Assembly (NCBI GenBank): GCA_041492185.1
Contig: JBGPWL010000002.1
Coordinates: 1-64,000 of the forward strand
DNA: 64,000 nucleotides
Source of the DNA: JAOAPY01 sp041492185
GTDB taxonomy: Bacteria; Acidobacteriota; Blastocatellia; Pyrinomonadales; Pyrinomonadaceae
Direction of reading: 5' to 3'
This document shows positions 10,699 to 18,961 of the stretch, piece by piece. The notes beneath the pieces are model-generated. The model was not told the origin of the DNA. It saw nothing but the letters and a program-made list of their open reading frames with translations, and did not search any database. The translations under genes and the position numbers were made by a program. The number at the start of each line of letters is the position of its first letter. Position 1 is the first letter of the stretch.

Positions 10699-12012
10699 AT
10701 GATCGAACACCCTATTAAACCAGAAATCCTCGAAGAACTTGATGGGATCGAACAAGGGAAGTGCACACTCTTCCTGGGAGCCGGCGCATCTCAAAGCGCA
10801 GTAAACCCGGCGGGCGGGAGATTGCCGTCCGGCGATGACTTAAGCAAACTCATCGTCAAGAAGTTCCTCAAGGATGCCTCCTGGTCGCTCAGCCTTGAGA
10901 ATGCTGCCTCGCTTGCGGTGTCTGCGGGGCAGGCCAATCGAGGTCGGTTAGAGGAATACATTAAGAACTTGTTTTTAGAAGTTCAGCCCTCTGCGGCACA
11001 CAACAAACTCCCCTGGTTTACCTGGCGGGCCATCGTGACCACGAACTATGATCGGCTGATAGAGGACGCTTACGAAGATCCAACCAGGGTTCAGACACTC
11101 TTCAAAATACTCAACGAAGCAGACCTCCCCAGGCTGGGCAGATCAGACGCAGACTCATTGACGTTGTTGAAACCTCATGGCTGTATATCGCGGCCCGAGG
11201 AGATGTGCTTGAGCGCTGAGGATATCCAGAGAGCGAGGCAGGAACGCCGGCTGCTGTTCTCCTACATTGAAATGCTGCATTTTGAAGGCCCGGTCATTTA
11301 TATTGGCTACTCGCTTCGCGATTCTCACGTTCTCAGTATGATTTATGACCTTACGCAGCGACTAGGGAAATATAGAAAGCCGATTCTGTTTGTAACTCAC
11401 CAGCCAAACCCGACTAGAGCGAGAATAGAGGGACGGTGGTTTAGGGATGCGTTTAAGTCCTCCTATTATGAATGGGGATTTGACTCGTTCATGGATGCAT
11501 TAGCGCAGCAGGTACCGCCCTCGATTGGCCCATCCAAGATTGTCAAACAGCTGGCGCCCTGCCGAGCCATTCCCTTCTCACAAAGCGCCACGGTCGAGGT
11601 CGAGGTGCATCAAAATGACGATGGCGTTTGGGAATGCTGGCTGACTTATAAATTCGAGGAGCAGAGTAGTTTCGCTGGCCTGTTTTTTGAAACTAAACGC
11701 GAGGCGCTGGATATACAGAATTTCAAACTACTAAAGTTTCAGTTGAACATACCAGACAAACCCCGCGCGGATCCTCATCTGGAAGCGTTTAAGTTGGAAA
11801 GTTACAATCGCACTTTCCCCTATTTCTTGCCTATCGATAGTCTGAAAGGCCGGGGCTGGCAAGACTCGGAGGTGGAGCTAAGTAAATACGTTTCCGGCGA
11901 CTTCGACGTGACTAAAATACCACTTCGGAGAATCGTCATCGCAGATTCCGGCGGCCGAAGCGCATTGAACGAACAATATAAGATAGGACTCCGGAACATC
12001 AGGTTCGAGTAA
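10699..12012 (+). CDS. SIR2-domain protein with C-terminal beta-sandwich-like region
   Basis: A 437-residue protein whose first half is a SIR2-like NAD-binding domain. Visible motifs are FLGAGAS (26-32), TTNYD (about 114), KPHG (about 157) and IGYS (about 201). Proteins of this class often deplete NAD+ in antiphage defence, so an NADase role is likely but inferred. The last 170 or so residues are beta-rich and end in a pattern (LRRIVIADSGG, then YKIGLRNIRF) typical of galactose-binding-like or CBM-like sandwiches. I start at 10699 because GGAGG sits at the right distance (10687-10691); an in-frame ATG at 10654 lacks one. Codon use is visibly more AT-rich than in its neighbours, and ndvB sequence flanks it on both sides, suggesting acquisition. 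Confidence 0.8.
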   Translation: MIEHPIKPEILEELDGIEQGKCTLFLGAGASQSAVNPAGGRLPSGDDLSKLIVKKFLKDASWSLSLENAASLAVSAGQANRGRLEEYIKNLFLEVQPSAAHNKLPWFTWRAIVTTNYDRLIEDAYEDPTRVQTLFKILNEADLPRLGRSDADSLTLLKPHGCISRPEEMCLSAEDIQRARQERRLLFSYIEMLHFEGPVIYIGYSLRDSHVLSMIYDLTQRLGKYRKPILFVTHQPNPTRARIEGRWFRDAFKSSYYEWGFDSFMDALAQQVPPSIGPSKIVKQLAPCRAIPFSQSATVEVEVHQNDDGVWECWLTYKFEEQSSFAGLFFETKREALDIQNFKLLKFQLNIPDKPRADPHLEAFKLESYNRTFPYFLPIDSLKGRGWQDSEVELSKYVSGDFDVTKIPLRRIVIADSGGRSALNEQYKIGLRNIRFE

Positions 12013-12021
12013 ATAGGACAG

Positions 12022-12290
12022 CCAACAATATTCTTTGATTCAACCCGGCGCGATACATCCATGCGGCCGAACCGGTGTACCAGGTCCAACCTCCGCGTCC
12101 CGTGTGCGGCGGCACACGACCTACCGCATCAAGGTTGAGAATCCAACTGCCGTCTGCCGCGGAGTGGCGACGATTGAGCTGGATGGTGCGCAAATAAGTA
12201 AAGACGAAATCTCATTGACCGACGACGGCCGGACGCACACTGTTCGGATCGTGCTCGGCGAAAAAACTTCACCACCAGAAGAAGCCGAAA
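12022..12290 (+). pseudogene. Scrambled remnant of a second ndvB 3' end
   Basis: Two fragments homologous to the 3' end of the upstream ndvB gene meet here in opposite orientations. On the plus strand, about 12109-12290 encodes TTYRIKVENP and DEISLTDDGRTHTV, matching TTYHIRVENP and DEISLTDDGQTHIV at about 10279-10440. On the minus strand, about 12022-12117 encodes VPPHTGRGGWTWYTGSAAWM, matching ndvB around 10102-10200. The ndvB sequence between those two matches is missing. The junction lies at a GGCGGCAC-like microhomology. This is a dead copy; sequence divergence shows it is not a recent assembly duplicate. Confidence 0.85.
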
Positions 12291-12407
12291 CGGATGAGAA
12301 GTCCGATGAACAAAAAGGAGGGCGCGACGCGCTCAACAGGATAAGCACACACTGCCCTGCTGGCGCCACCATGCACGGACAAGTCAGCCTGCGTGTCGCC
12401 ATCAATT

Positions 12408-12973
12408 CTAACGCATAAACTTGCGTCGAATAGCTAAAGCCAGGAGCGCTGCTTGGAGAGGACCGAGAATTGTCTCAAGCAGAACAAGAACTTTCGCGCG
12501 TTTGTTGACAGGGAGAGGCTGAGGTTTCTGCAACGCGATTACGTAAGCACTGTAAATTCCGCTTTCTAGCTGAGACATTCGCTTCGCGGTAGGAGATGAT
12601 TGCTTCTCTCTATTCTCGCTGACGCCCGTGACCTTGTCGATCTGTTTCGGCTCCCACCACGTGGCGTCGGCTGACCAGTAAATGACGGCAAGGAGTAGCC
12701 AGATTGAGATCAGAACCCAAAAGCACTAAAGGGGCTTGAAAAGAATATTGGCGCGGGAAACCAAACTCCGCGAAAGTTGAAATCCCCCGCACTGAGCTTT
12801 CGACTTATTGCCTCGTTGAAGTCTTCGATCTTGTCTGTACTGGGGTAGTGCAAAACGCAGTATTGTCTACCTTCGATTTCTTTATAGAAACCTTCGGCAG
12901 CGCATGCGCTTTGCTTTACGCTTTCGCAGGCGTAAGTGAACTCATGCATAGAAGCTTTTGAAGACTCAGACAT
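12408..12973 (-). pseudogene. Broken pentapeptide-repeat protein gene
   Basis: From the ATG at 12973 the first frame reads a Cys-containing head (YACESVKQSACAAEG) followed by GDFNFRGVWFPAP, the usual lead-in to pentapeptide repeats, and stops at about 12710. The tail continues in another frame down to a TAG at 12408, with a membrane helix (SIWLLLAVIYW) and an ending LQAALLALAIRRKFMR. In my recollection this ending is common in acidobacterial pentapeptide-repeat proteins. The repeat array itself is gone and the two ends are out of frame, so this is an internal deletion rather than a single base error. Confidence 0.65.
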
Positions 12974-13208
12974 AGAATCGTGTATTGGTCCAGTGGATTG
13001 TCGCCGCTTCAACTAGCAGGAGCGACCCGACGCTCGCACTCTGAATCTCATTTTCTGAGAAACCGGACCACCTATTTTACGCTTTTCTGGCTCATACGAC
13101 ACGATTGCTATTGCCTTGATGAGGTGTGGATTCCAATCCGATCGTTCACAGCAGGCTGGTAGCAGGAGTCGCGAAGCGCTGATGATGCGAATTCAGTTCG
13201 CAGCTTGC

Positions 13209-13619
13209 TCACCGAAGCCAGTTATCAACCGGAAGGCCGGTAACTCGGCGAAAGTGCTCCTCATTGTTAGTAACAATTCCACACCCGTTCGCCAAGGCAG
13301 TAGCGGCAATCAGAATATCTGCGTCACCAATCAGTTCGCCACGTTTGTACAGATCCGCATAAATGTCAGCCGCTCGCAAGACAACATCGTCGGTGATACT
13401 AAGTACTCGATTTCCGGCGCAGAATTCTTCAAAGCGTGACGCCTGCTGATGTGCGCCCTTTGCTTTCAGACCTCGCAGGATTTCGTAGCGAGTAACTATC
13501 GAAATCGTGAACTGACGGTGTTCCGAAAGATACGCGCTCGCCTTCGCTACCACGGCAGCGTTCTTTCGCATCAGCAATGAAAGGATGTCGGTGTCGAGAA
13601 TGAATTGCGGAGAACTCAT
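13209..13619 (-). CDS. vapC: PIN-domain ribonuclease toxin (VapC-like)
   Basis: A 136-residue PIN-domain protein, expected to be an Mg2+-dependent endoribonuclease that cuts tRNA or rRNA when freed from its antitoxin. The acidic residues are in place: LDTDILSLL at the N-terminus, the conserved Glu in RYEILRG, and GDADILIAATAL near the C-terminus, followed by VTNNEEHF. Its ATG overlaps the stop of the upstream antitoxin gene by four bases, the usual coupling in such modules. The family is certain; the target RNA cannot be told from sequence. Confidence 0.88.
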   Translation of the reverse strand: MSSPQFILDTDILSLLMRKNAAVVAKASAYLSEHRQFTISIVTRYEILRGLKAKGAHQQASRFEEFCAGNRVLSITDDVVLRAADIYADLYKRGELIGDADILIAATALANGCGIVTNNEEHFRRVTGLPVDNWLR

Positions 13620-13858
13620 GAGGCTGGTCGGTCGTGGAAGAAACTGCTGCGGTCCAGGGCAATGTGTTCGACCTCGTCAACGTCTTTGTCTGAGAGGCCT
13701 TCATAGACTTGTCCTGCCAATTCGATCAAATCGTCTTGGGTTTCGGGTGGCACTTCGACGGTGAGTCTCACTCGTTGTCCCTCTGAGAAAGGCAGAGAAC
13801 CGTTATCCTCCGGTTTGAAGCTACCATCTTCGAAAATTGCATTAAATACTTGCGCCAT
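13616..13858 (-). CDS. DUF104/AF2212-type antitoxin of the PIN toxin
   Basis: An 80-residue protein starting MAQVFNAIFEDGSFKP, the typical opening of DUF104 (AF2212-like) antitoxins, which wrap around a partner PIN toxin. The longer frame upstream is ignored because the ATG at 13858 is preceded by a purine-rich AGAGAAGAG and gives the canonical N-terminus. The gene ends inside the first codon of the toxin. A short imperfect palindrome just upstream (13879-13899) could be its own operator. The acidic C-terminal half is presumably the toxin-binding segment. Confidence 0.8.
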   Translation of the reverse strand: MAQVFNAIFEDGSFKPEDNGSLPFSEGQRVRLTVEVPPETQDDLIELAGQVYEGLSDKDVDEVEHIALDRSSFFHDRPAS

Positions 13859-13878
13859 GGTTGCTCTTCTCTGTTTCT

Positions 13879-13899
13879 GAGATTTCAAACTGAAACCTC
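13879..13899. promoter_or_regulatory. Candidate autoregulatory palindrome of the PIN toxin-antitoxin module
   Basis: GAGATTTCA and TGAAACCTC form a 9-bp inverted repeat with one mismatch around a 3-base centre, 21 bases upstream of the antitoxin ATG. Its position fits an operator bound by the antitoxin complex. This is inference from position only. Confidence 0.35.
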
Positions 13900-13985
13900 G
13901 TCTGCTCATTTATCGCAGAATCATGGTTCGGTGTAAACCTCAGAACCGCGCAATCCCTCATGGTTGGGCGGCGGGAGATAGACCG

Positions 13986-14114
13986 GGCAAGCGAAGATCG
14001 TCCAGCTTCGTAGCGGCATCGATTGTGTTAAGCTTCATGAAAAACCGATGGCGCATTTGTTTTGTCTGGCGCGGCGGACACGCAGAACAAGTTGAAATTG
14101 TCGATTACCATTAA
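13986..14114 (+). pseudogene. Degenerate higB (RelE/HigB-type) toxin
   Basis: The last 25 residues of an open frame (NRWRICFVWRGG, then VEIVDYH and a stop) are a good HigB C-terminus. HigB toxins are about 90-95 residues, but here the matching N-terminal part is in a different frame (AKIVQLRSG near 13986-14015), and the middle that carries the catalytic core appears deleted. The stop codon overlaps the Shine-Dalgarno of higA, as in an intact higBA operon. The toxin is therefore almost surely dead. Confidence 0.65.
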
Positions 14115-14123
14115 GGAGGTCCC

Positions 14124-14426
14124 ATGGCTAGAAAACAGATTGCGCCAGTGCATCCAGGCGAATATCTCAAGGAGTTGCTTGAAGAACTTGAACTCTCGCA
14201 GTATCGCTTAGCTCGCGATATCGGCGTCGCCACCATGCGCATTAGCCATGTGATTCGTGGCCAACGGCCCGTTACGGCGGAGTTGGCATTGCGGCTAGGC
14301 CGTTACTTCAGACAGAGTCCGCGCTTTTGGCTAAACCTGCAAGCGCGATACGACATGGACGTGACCGAGGATCAGATAGGCAAACAGGTTGCTCAGGAGG
14401 TACGACCGTTCAAGGCTGTAGCCTGA
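14124..14426 (+). CDS. higA: HigA-family antitoxin (XRE helix-turn-helix)
   Basis: A 100-residue DNA-binding antitoxin. It opens with APVHPGEYLKELLEELELSQ, the standard HigA N-terminus, then the helix-turn-helix (ARDIGVATMRISHVIRGQR) and the LRLGRYFRQSPRFWLNLQ segment typical of the family. A perfect AAGGAGG lies 5 bases before the ATG. Its cognate toxin upstream is degraded, so the protein may survive as an orphan repressor or as an antidote against related toxins. The coding frame itself is intact. Confidence 0.9.
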   Translation: MARKQIAPVHPGEYLKELLEELELSQYRLARDIGVATMRISHVIRGQRPVTAELALRLGRYFRQSPRFWLNLQARYDMDVTEDQIGKQVAQEVRPFKAVA

Positions 14427-14476
14427 ACGCACCAGCGGTTGACCTAAGGCACAAGTCCAAAGCGGATAGGAAAACT

Positions 14477-15424
14477 TCAGATCTCCATCAAATCTTTGCC
14501 CACTAAGATTCGGCCTTTGAAGTTCTTGCGCGCGCCTTCCGCCCATTGTTCATCCGTGATGGACGCGTCGTCTCCGGGAACAAAGTGAGAAAGCACCAGC
14601 GTGTTGACTCCAGCCTGCGCTGCGACACGGCCAACATCCTCCGGCAAAGTGTGCGCGGCCATCAAGTGTTCGCGGAGCCGCTTGGCATTCGGCAATTGCT
14701 TAATTAACTTCTCGATACCCGGCAGATACATCACTTCGTGCACCAGCACGTCCGCGCCTTTGGCGAACTCGGCCAGCTCCGGCGCATAAGCCGTGTCGCC
14801 GGAAATCACAACTGAGCGATCCTTCGCGTCGAACCTGTACGCGTATGATTGCGTGATTGGTGGATGGCGCACTCGACAACTGCTGACTTTCACATCATCG
14901 TTCTGCATCACGACACCGGGTTTGTCGAACTCGTGAACGAAAAGCATCTTGCGCGGATCAGGCCTGCCCTCGTCAACGATGCGCGTTTCGATATCAAACT
15001 TCGAGTAGCTGAAAAAATCCCGGGTCATTTTTCGTAAGCCGACCGGTCCATACGCGTCGACGCGAATCGGCTGGCCGGTAATCCAGGCGTTATAGAACAA
15101 CGTGCCGTATTCGAGATCGTGATCGGAATGATGATGTGTGATGAAGATGTAGCGCAGCCGGTCGAGCGATACGCCCGCCGTGACGAGTTGACGCGAGACG
15201 CCATAGCCGCAATCGACGATGTAAGGAACGTCGTTGATCAAGATCAGCGTCGAAGGATTGCTGCGTCCTATTTTGCCCAGGCTGGGCCCGCCTTTCGTGC
15301 CAAGGAGAATGATGCGCGTCCGTTTTTCACCTGGCCCTCGGCCCATCGCTCTTAGCAGCGAGGACGAAACCGCAAAGCTTGCGGCACTAATCAGAAACTG
15401 TCTTCGATTATTTCGCACGTGCAC
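14477..15424 (-). CDS. Exported metallo-beta-lactamase-fold hydrolase
   Basis: A 315-residue protein with a Tat-like signal (NNRRQFLISAASFAVSSSL) and an MBL-fold catalytic core resembling ribonuclease Z or arylsulfatase-type hydrolases. The zinc motif is THHHSDHD (96-103). Further ligands are plausible in VISGDTAY (Asp) and the late VLSHFVPGDD (His). The substrate is unknown; this family includes lactonases, phosphodiesterases and arylsulfatases. The start is uncertain: the frame opens with a GTG at 15424, a second GTG lies two codons on, and no clear Shine-Dalgarno is visible. It is followed in the same direction by nothing close. Confidence 0.8.
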   Translation of the reverse strand: MHVRNNRRQFLISAASFAVSSSLLRAMGRGPGEKRTRIILLGTKGGPSLGKIGRSNPSTLILINDVPYIVDCGYGVSRQLVTAGVSLDRLRYIFITHHHSDHDLEYGTLFYNAWITGQPIRVDAYGPVGLRKMTRDFFSYSKFDIETRIVDEGRPDPRKMLFVHEFDKPGVVMQNDDVKVSSCRVRHPPITQSYAYRFDAKDRSVVISGDTAYAPELAEFAKGADVLVHEVMYLPGIEKLIKQLPNAKRLREHLMAAHTLPEDVGRVAAQAGVNTLVLSHFVPGDDASITDEQWAEGARKNFKGRILVGKDLMEI

Positions 15425-15580
15425 CGCCAGTCATTCGCTCACGGTACTTGCGTCCATCCGCCTTCGGCTGCTCTGATCCAACGACGGCCCGCGCATGTCG
15501 AGCCATTCGCCGATTGGTTGATCCGGCTTTGGGTCCGAGCCAACTCCGTCGCCCGCTGCGTAGTCTGCGCAATCTGCGGA

Positions 15581-17410
15581 TCACTTCTTCTTCGAAACAT
15601 ACTCCCCAGACGGATCGATCTGTTTCATCGCGGTGATTTGTCCGTTCTCTTCGACGAACTCAATGATCACGTCAGCGAACTCCGGAATGCGAAACTTGAG
15701 TCCTTTGTACGGAACAAGTCTTTGATCCGGCGCGCCTACCCTGACGACGTAGAGTCCTCTGCCCGGTTTCATCACTACCTGAAACTTGGCCCCGCTTACG
15801 GTCTCGTAATTTCCGGCGATGCGCTGTGCTGTCGCTTCATCCAGTCTTGCCGGCCGGCGCACGAACGTCACTTCGCCCTCATCGAGCGACATCGTGGCTT
15901 TGTCGATGTCGCCTTGAGGATTCGTCGAGAAACTCACTGACCACTTGCCGTCCTGCTCGTCGTTGGGCGTATCGAAGCGATCGTAATGGAAATGCGCGAG
16001 TGGCAGACGGATCTTGTGAAAATCAAATTGAAGCTGATTGTCCTTCGTTCCGATTTTCAAAGTGCCATACGCCGGATGCTCGTACTCGCCAGCATAATCC
16101 GCAAGCGCATGCGAAGGCTTCGTATCAGCCACGCGGCCAAAACCTTCTTTGGTCCTCGCTTCCGTGCCGGCCTTCTTGTTCTTCAATCTGATCTCGAGGA
16201 GGCGATCAGTCCACGGAGTCAAGTCCATTCCCAGCAGGCGCTCGTACACGTTGTAGCTGATCGGGTTGTAGAGAGGAGCGGTGTGATTGCCGATCACGAA
16301 CACGATCACACCGATGTGCTCATTCGGCATGAAAGAGATTTGAGAGTGAAAGCCCGGCAGGTCGCCGCCGTGAAACGCGATCAAGCGCCCGCGGTATGAA
16401 GCGGTCCAGCGGCCCATGCCGTAAGCCTGATTGAGCACTTCCCACCAGCCGCGCGTTTGACCGGCGGCGTTCGGCAAAGCGATCGCCGGTTCGAGCGTCG
16501 CTTGCAGAACTTTCGGCGGCAGCACCTGCTTGCCTGCGTATTGGCCGTTGTTCATCAAAGCGATCAGCCAGTGCGACATGTCATCGATGTTGGAAATGAT
16601 CGCGCCCGCCGCGGCCAGTCCGTCCGTGTCTTCGTAGTAAGGGATTTTGTATAGCTCCATCGAGTCGCGTCGCTCAGTAAACGGCACGCCGTAGTCAGTG
16701 GCTTTCAGCATGTCAGCGATCGAGTAGACCGTGTGATTCATCTCGAGCGGCTGCAGGATCTTTTCGCGCACGAAATCTTTCCATGGCTTACCCGACTTCA
16801 ACTCAACTGAGTAACCCGCGGCCGCGTACATCATGTTGTTGTAGAGAAACAATTGTCGCGGCTGTTCTTTCGGCTCGAGATACTTCAGGCGCTCGAAAAG
16901 TTCTTTGGTCGAGTAGTCCGACTTGTACCAGATCGAATCGTGCCGCGTGATGCCGGTGCGATGCGCCAGCATGTCGCGCAGCGTGACGGTGTTATTCAGG
17001 AAGCTGTCATAAAACTCGATCGTCGGCACGGACTCGCGAATGGGCCGGTCCCAGGTCAGCTTGCCTTCTTCTACTAAGAACCCCGCCGCGACAGCAGTAA
17101 AGAGCTTCGTGTTCGACGCGATGGCAAACAGAGTGTTCGCCGTGATGGGCAACTTCTTCTCATAGTCGCGAAAGCCGTAGCCCTTCGCGAACACGAGCTT
17201 GTCGCCGACGACAATGCCCACGCCGATGCCGGGCGCGTTCCAGTCTTTGAGCGTCTTCTCCATGAACGCGTCAAATCCGGCGAGCCTCTGCGTCACATCG
17301 ATTGTTGGCGCGTTTCTGTCCTGAGCATGGATCGATGTGCAAAGAATGAGGGCAAGTAAAGCGATTATGAGTCTGGTTGATAGTGTCAATGTTCTGCGGT
17401 TGCGGTACAT
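15581..17410 (-). CDS. Secreted serine hydrolase, class C beta-lactamase family with C-terminal DUF3471-like region
   Basis: A 609-residue protein with a signal peptide (helix LIIALLALILC, cleavage after HAQ). The N-terminal domain is a beta-lactamase/transpeptidase-like serine hydrolase: S99-N-T-K102 is the SxxK nucleophile motif, Y190-N-N is the YxN motif, and AFHGGDLPGF supplies the third (HGG) motif. The C-terminal 170 residues form the beta-barrel tail common in such hydrolases (LADYAGEYEHPAYG is a typical opening). It probably hydrolyses peptides or esters in the periplasm rather than conferring drug resistance, but the substrate is unknown. The ATG is preceded by GGAGGAG. Confidence 0.87.
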   Translation of the reverse strand: MYRNRRTLTLSTRLIIALLALILCTSIHAQDRNAPTIDVTQRLAGFDAFMEKTLKDWNAPGIGVGIVVGDKLVFAKGYGFRDYEKKLPITANTLFAIASNTKLFTAVAAGFLVEEGKLTWDRPIRESVPTIEFYDSFLNNTVTLRDMLAHRTGITRHDSIWYKSDYSTKELFERLKYLEPKEQPRQLFLYNNMMYAAAGYSVELKSGKPWKDFVREKILQPLEMNHTVYSIADMLKATDYGVPFTERRDSMELYKIPYYEDTDGLAAAGAIISNIDDMSHWLIALMNNGQYAGKQVLPPKVLQATLEPAIALPNAAGQTRGWWEVLNQAYGMGRWTASYRGRLIAFHGGDLPGFHSQISFMPNEHIGVIVFVIGNHTAPLYNPISYNVYERLLGMDLTPWTDRLLEIRLKNKKAGTEARTKEGFGRVADTKPSHALADYAGEYEHPAYGTLKIGTKDNQLQFDFHKIRLPLAHFHYDRFDTPNDEQDGKWSVSFSTNPQGDIDKATMSLDEGEVTFVRRPARLDEATAQRIAGNYETVSGAKFQVVMKPGRGLYVVRVGAPDQRLVPYKGLKFRIPEFADVIIEFVEENGQITAMKQIDPSGEYVSKKK

Positions 17411-17675
17411 GATCTCCTCCAGTCAGAGCGTTCCGTGCGGAGATTAGATAGAGGTTCTTTCGAATAGAGTCAAGGAAAACAAGCAGCGGGGAGCGCGCGT
17501 CAGCCTAAGGCCTGGGGCGTAAGTCCCAGATGGACGAGATAAGGAATCAACTTTTGATCTCGCGCGCCTTGTGCGCACGACGCAGACTCAGCCATTGTGA
17601 GAGATAGGCGAGGGGCTTTTTGCACAGCTACAACCACGTGTAATTGCCCATTCTGATTTCTTCGCTAAGCGGTGA
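17411..17675. other. Intergenic region
   Basis: Spacer of 265 bases between the serine hydrolase start and the OmpA-like gene's 3' end. It holds a short imperfect hairpin region near 17500-17530 and no recognisable gene, RNA or terminator with a T-tract. Confidence 0.4.
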
Positions 17676-18623
17676 TTACGGTTTTGGGGCGGTCGATGTC
17701 TTCGCGTTTCCGCTCAGGCCCCGATTGGCGAGAATCTTCACTTCCACACGGCGATTTTGCGCGCGTCCAGCCGCGGTCGAATTATCCGCTACCGCTTCGG
17801 TCTTGCCATAACCCATGGGCGTGATGAATCGCCGCGCGGGAATCTTGTGAGTGATCGTCAGGTACTCAACTACTGACTCAGCGCGTTCCCTGCTCAGACG
17901 GATATTCTTCGCCTCGCCCCCGGTAGCATCCGTGTGGCCGGAGACTTCGATCATGAAACCTTTGGCACTCGTGGCTTTGGCGGCGAAGTCGTCGAGTTGT
18001 CGCTTGGCTTCAGGCGAGAGCACCGCGCTGTTTACTCTGAAGTTAACCGCGACTGTTTCCTGCACATCGTAATCATCCAAAGAAGAAACACGATCATTCA
18101 CGGCTGTGACTTCCTGTCGAGCCTCCTGCGCGATCGCATACAGCTCATCCATCTGCCCCGCGATGCGCCGCTGGTTTTCTTCGACCGGCGTCACCCGTGT
18201 ATCAGAAGTGATGGCGGATCTCATGTCGGATTCGTTGAATCTGATCTTGTCCGCGACGATTTGACCTTGCGCGTCACCACGCCCTTCTACTTCGACGATC
18301 AGACCTCGCAAGATATCGGTGACCGGATATTTCTTGCCACCGCGAAGAAATCCCCCGTGGGTCTTGATGCTCGTGTTGTCGGTAATCAGGACTTGATAGT
18401 CGGCGCGGGTCCGGTCGCGTATGGTAAAAGTGTCGGCGTTGCGGTCGATGACCACACCTTGGAATTTCATCTTGGCGCCACTCGGAACTGAGCGTGTGTT
18501 TGCTGTTCGGTCCGGCGTGACCCTGGTGTTTGAGGCTTGTCCAAAGACCAGCGACGTACCCGCCAGAAACAAGCAGCAAAGAACGGTAAGAGATCGAAAT
18601 ACTTTAAGTTGGCAATTGCCCAT
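17676..18623 (-). CDS. OmpA-family outer-membrane/peptidoglycan-binding protein
   Basis: A 315-residue exported protein. The signal peptide follows the ATG at 18623 (SLTVLCCLFLAGTSLVFGQ), which has AAGGAG six bases upstream; a longer frame to 18683 is less likely. Residues about 50-140 form a beta-rich domain resembling DUF5666-like modules (MKFQGVVIDRNADTFTIRD). A short coiled-coil stretch leads to the OmpA C-terminal domain, with VNFRVNSAVLSPEAK, EVSGHTDATGG and the peptidoglycan-binding signature NIRLSRERAESVVEYL, ending in AQNRRVEVKI. It should anchor to peptidoglycan through the Asp and Arg of the OmpA domain. The N-terminal barrel of true OmpA is absent. Confidence 0.88.
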   Translation of the reverse strand: MGNCQLKVFRSLTVLCCLFLAGTSLVFGQASNTRVTPDRTANTRSVPSGAKMKFQGVVIDRNADTFTIRDRTRADYQVLITDNTSIKTHGGFLRGGKKYPVTDILRGLIVEVEGRGDAQGQIVADKIRFNESDMRSAITSDTRVTPVEENQRRIAGQMDELYAIAQEARQEVTAVNDRVSSLDDYDVQETVAVNFRVNSAVLSPEAKRQLDDFAAKATSAKGFMIEVSGHTDATGGEAKNIRLSRERAESVVEYLTITHKIPARRFITPMGYGKTEAVADNSTAAGRAQNRRVEVKILANRGLSGNAKTSTAPKP

Positions 18624-18961
18624 AATCGGCTCCTTAATAGATTTAGATAGGAGTGCCCGAAGGCATTCCAGATTTGTTCGCACGCCATTTGGAAGACTGA
18701 GCTAACCGTTGCAGCACAAAAGAGCGGCGAACTTTGAATTATCCCGCAATCGCTCTTGAGTTATGTTGCAGGAAAGCGATTGTTCTGTAGTAAATGAACG
18801 GCGGGAGCGCGAAACGGTAACCGATGAGGTCACCGACGTGCTGAAATCGCAGTTGGGATCCTCTTCGCACCAGGCCATTCAACTCTAGTGCTCAGGGCGT
18901 TTATCCGAACTCTGCAGCAGTCTTCGGCCAGTCGTCGCGGAGGATGCGCGAGAGGGCCCGG
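18624..18961. other. Intergenic region
   Basis: This 338-base gap should contain the promoter of the OmpA-like gene. A 41-codon open frame (18763-18888, plus strand) has no Shine-Dalgarno and no recognisable similarity, so it is not called. No RNA gene or repeat is evident. Confidence 0.4.

Noticed and set aside
12710..13012. A 100-codon frame as a stand-alone gene
   Set aside because: It is only the head of a pentapeptide-repeat protein; the tail follows in another frame, so it is annotated as a pseudogene.
15581..17410. Calling the serine hydrolase an antibiotic beta-lactamase
   Set aside because: The SxxK, YxN and HGG motifs are shared by many esterases and peptidases, and the long C-terminal barrel is typical of non-resistance members.
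18763..18888. A 41-codon frame upstream of the OmpA-like gene
   Set aside because: Too short, no Shine-Dalgarno and no recognisable similarity.
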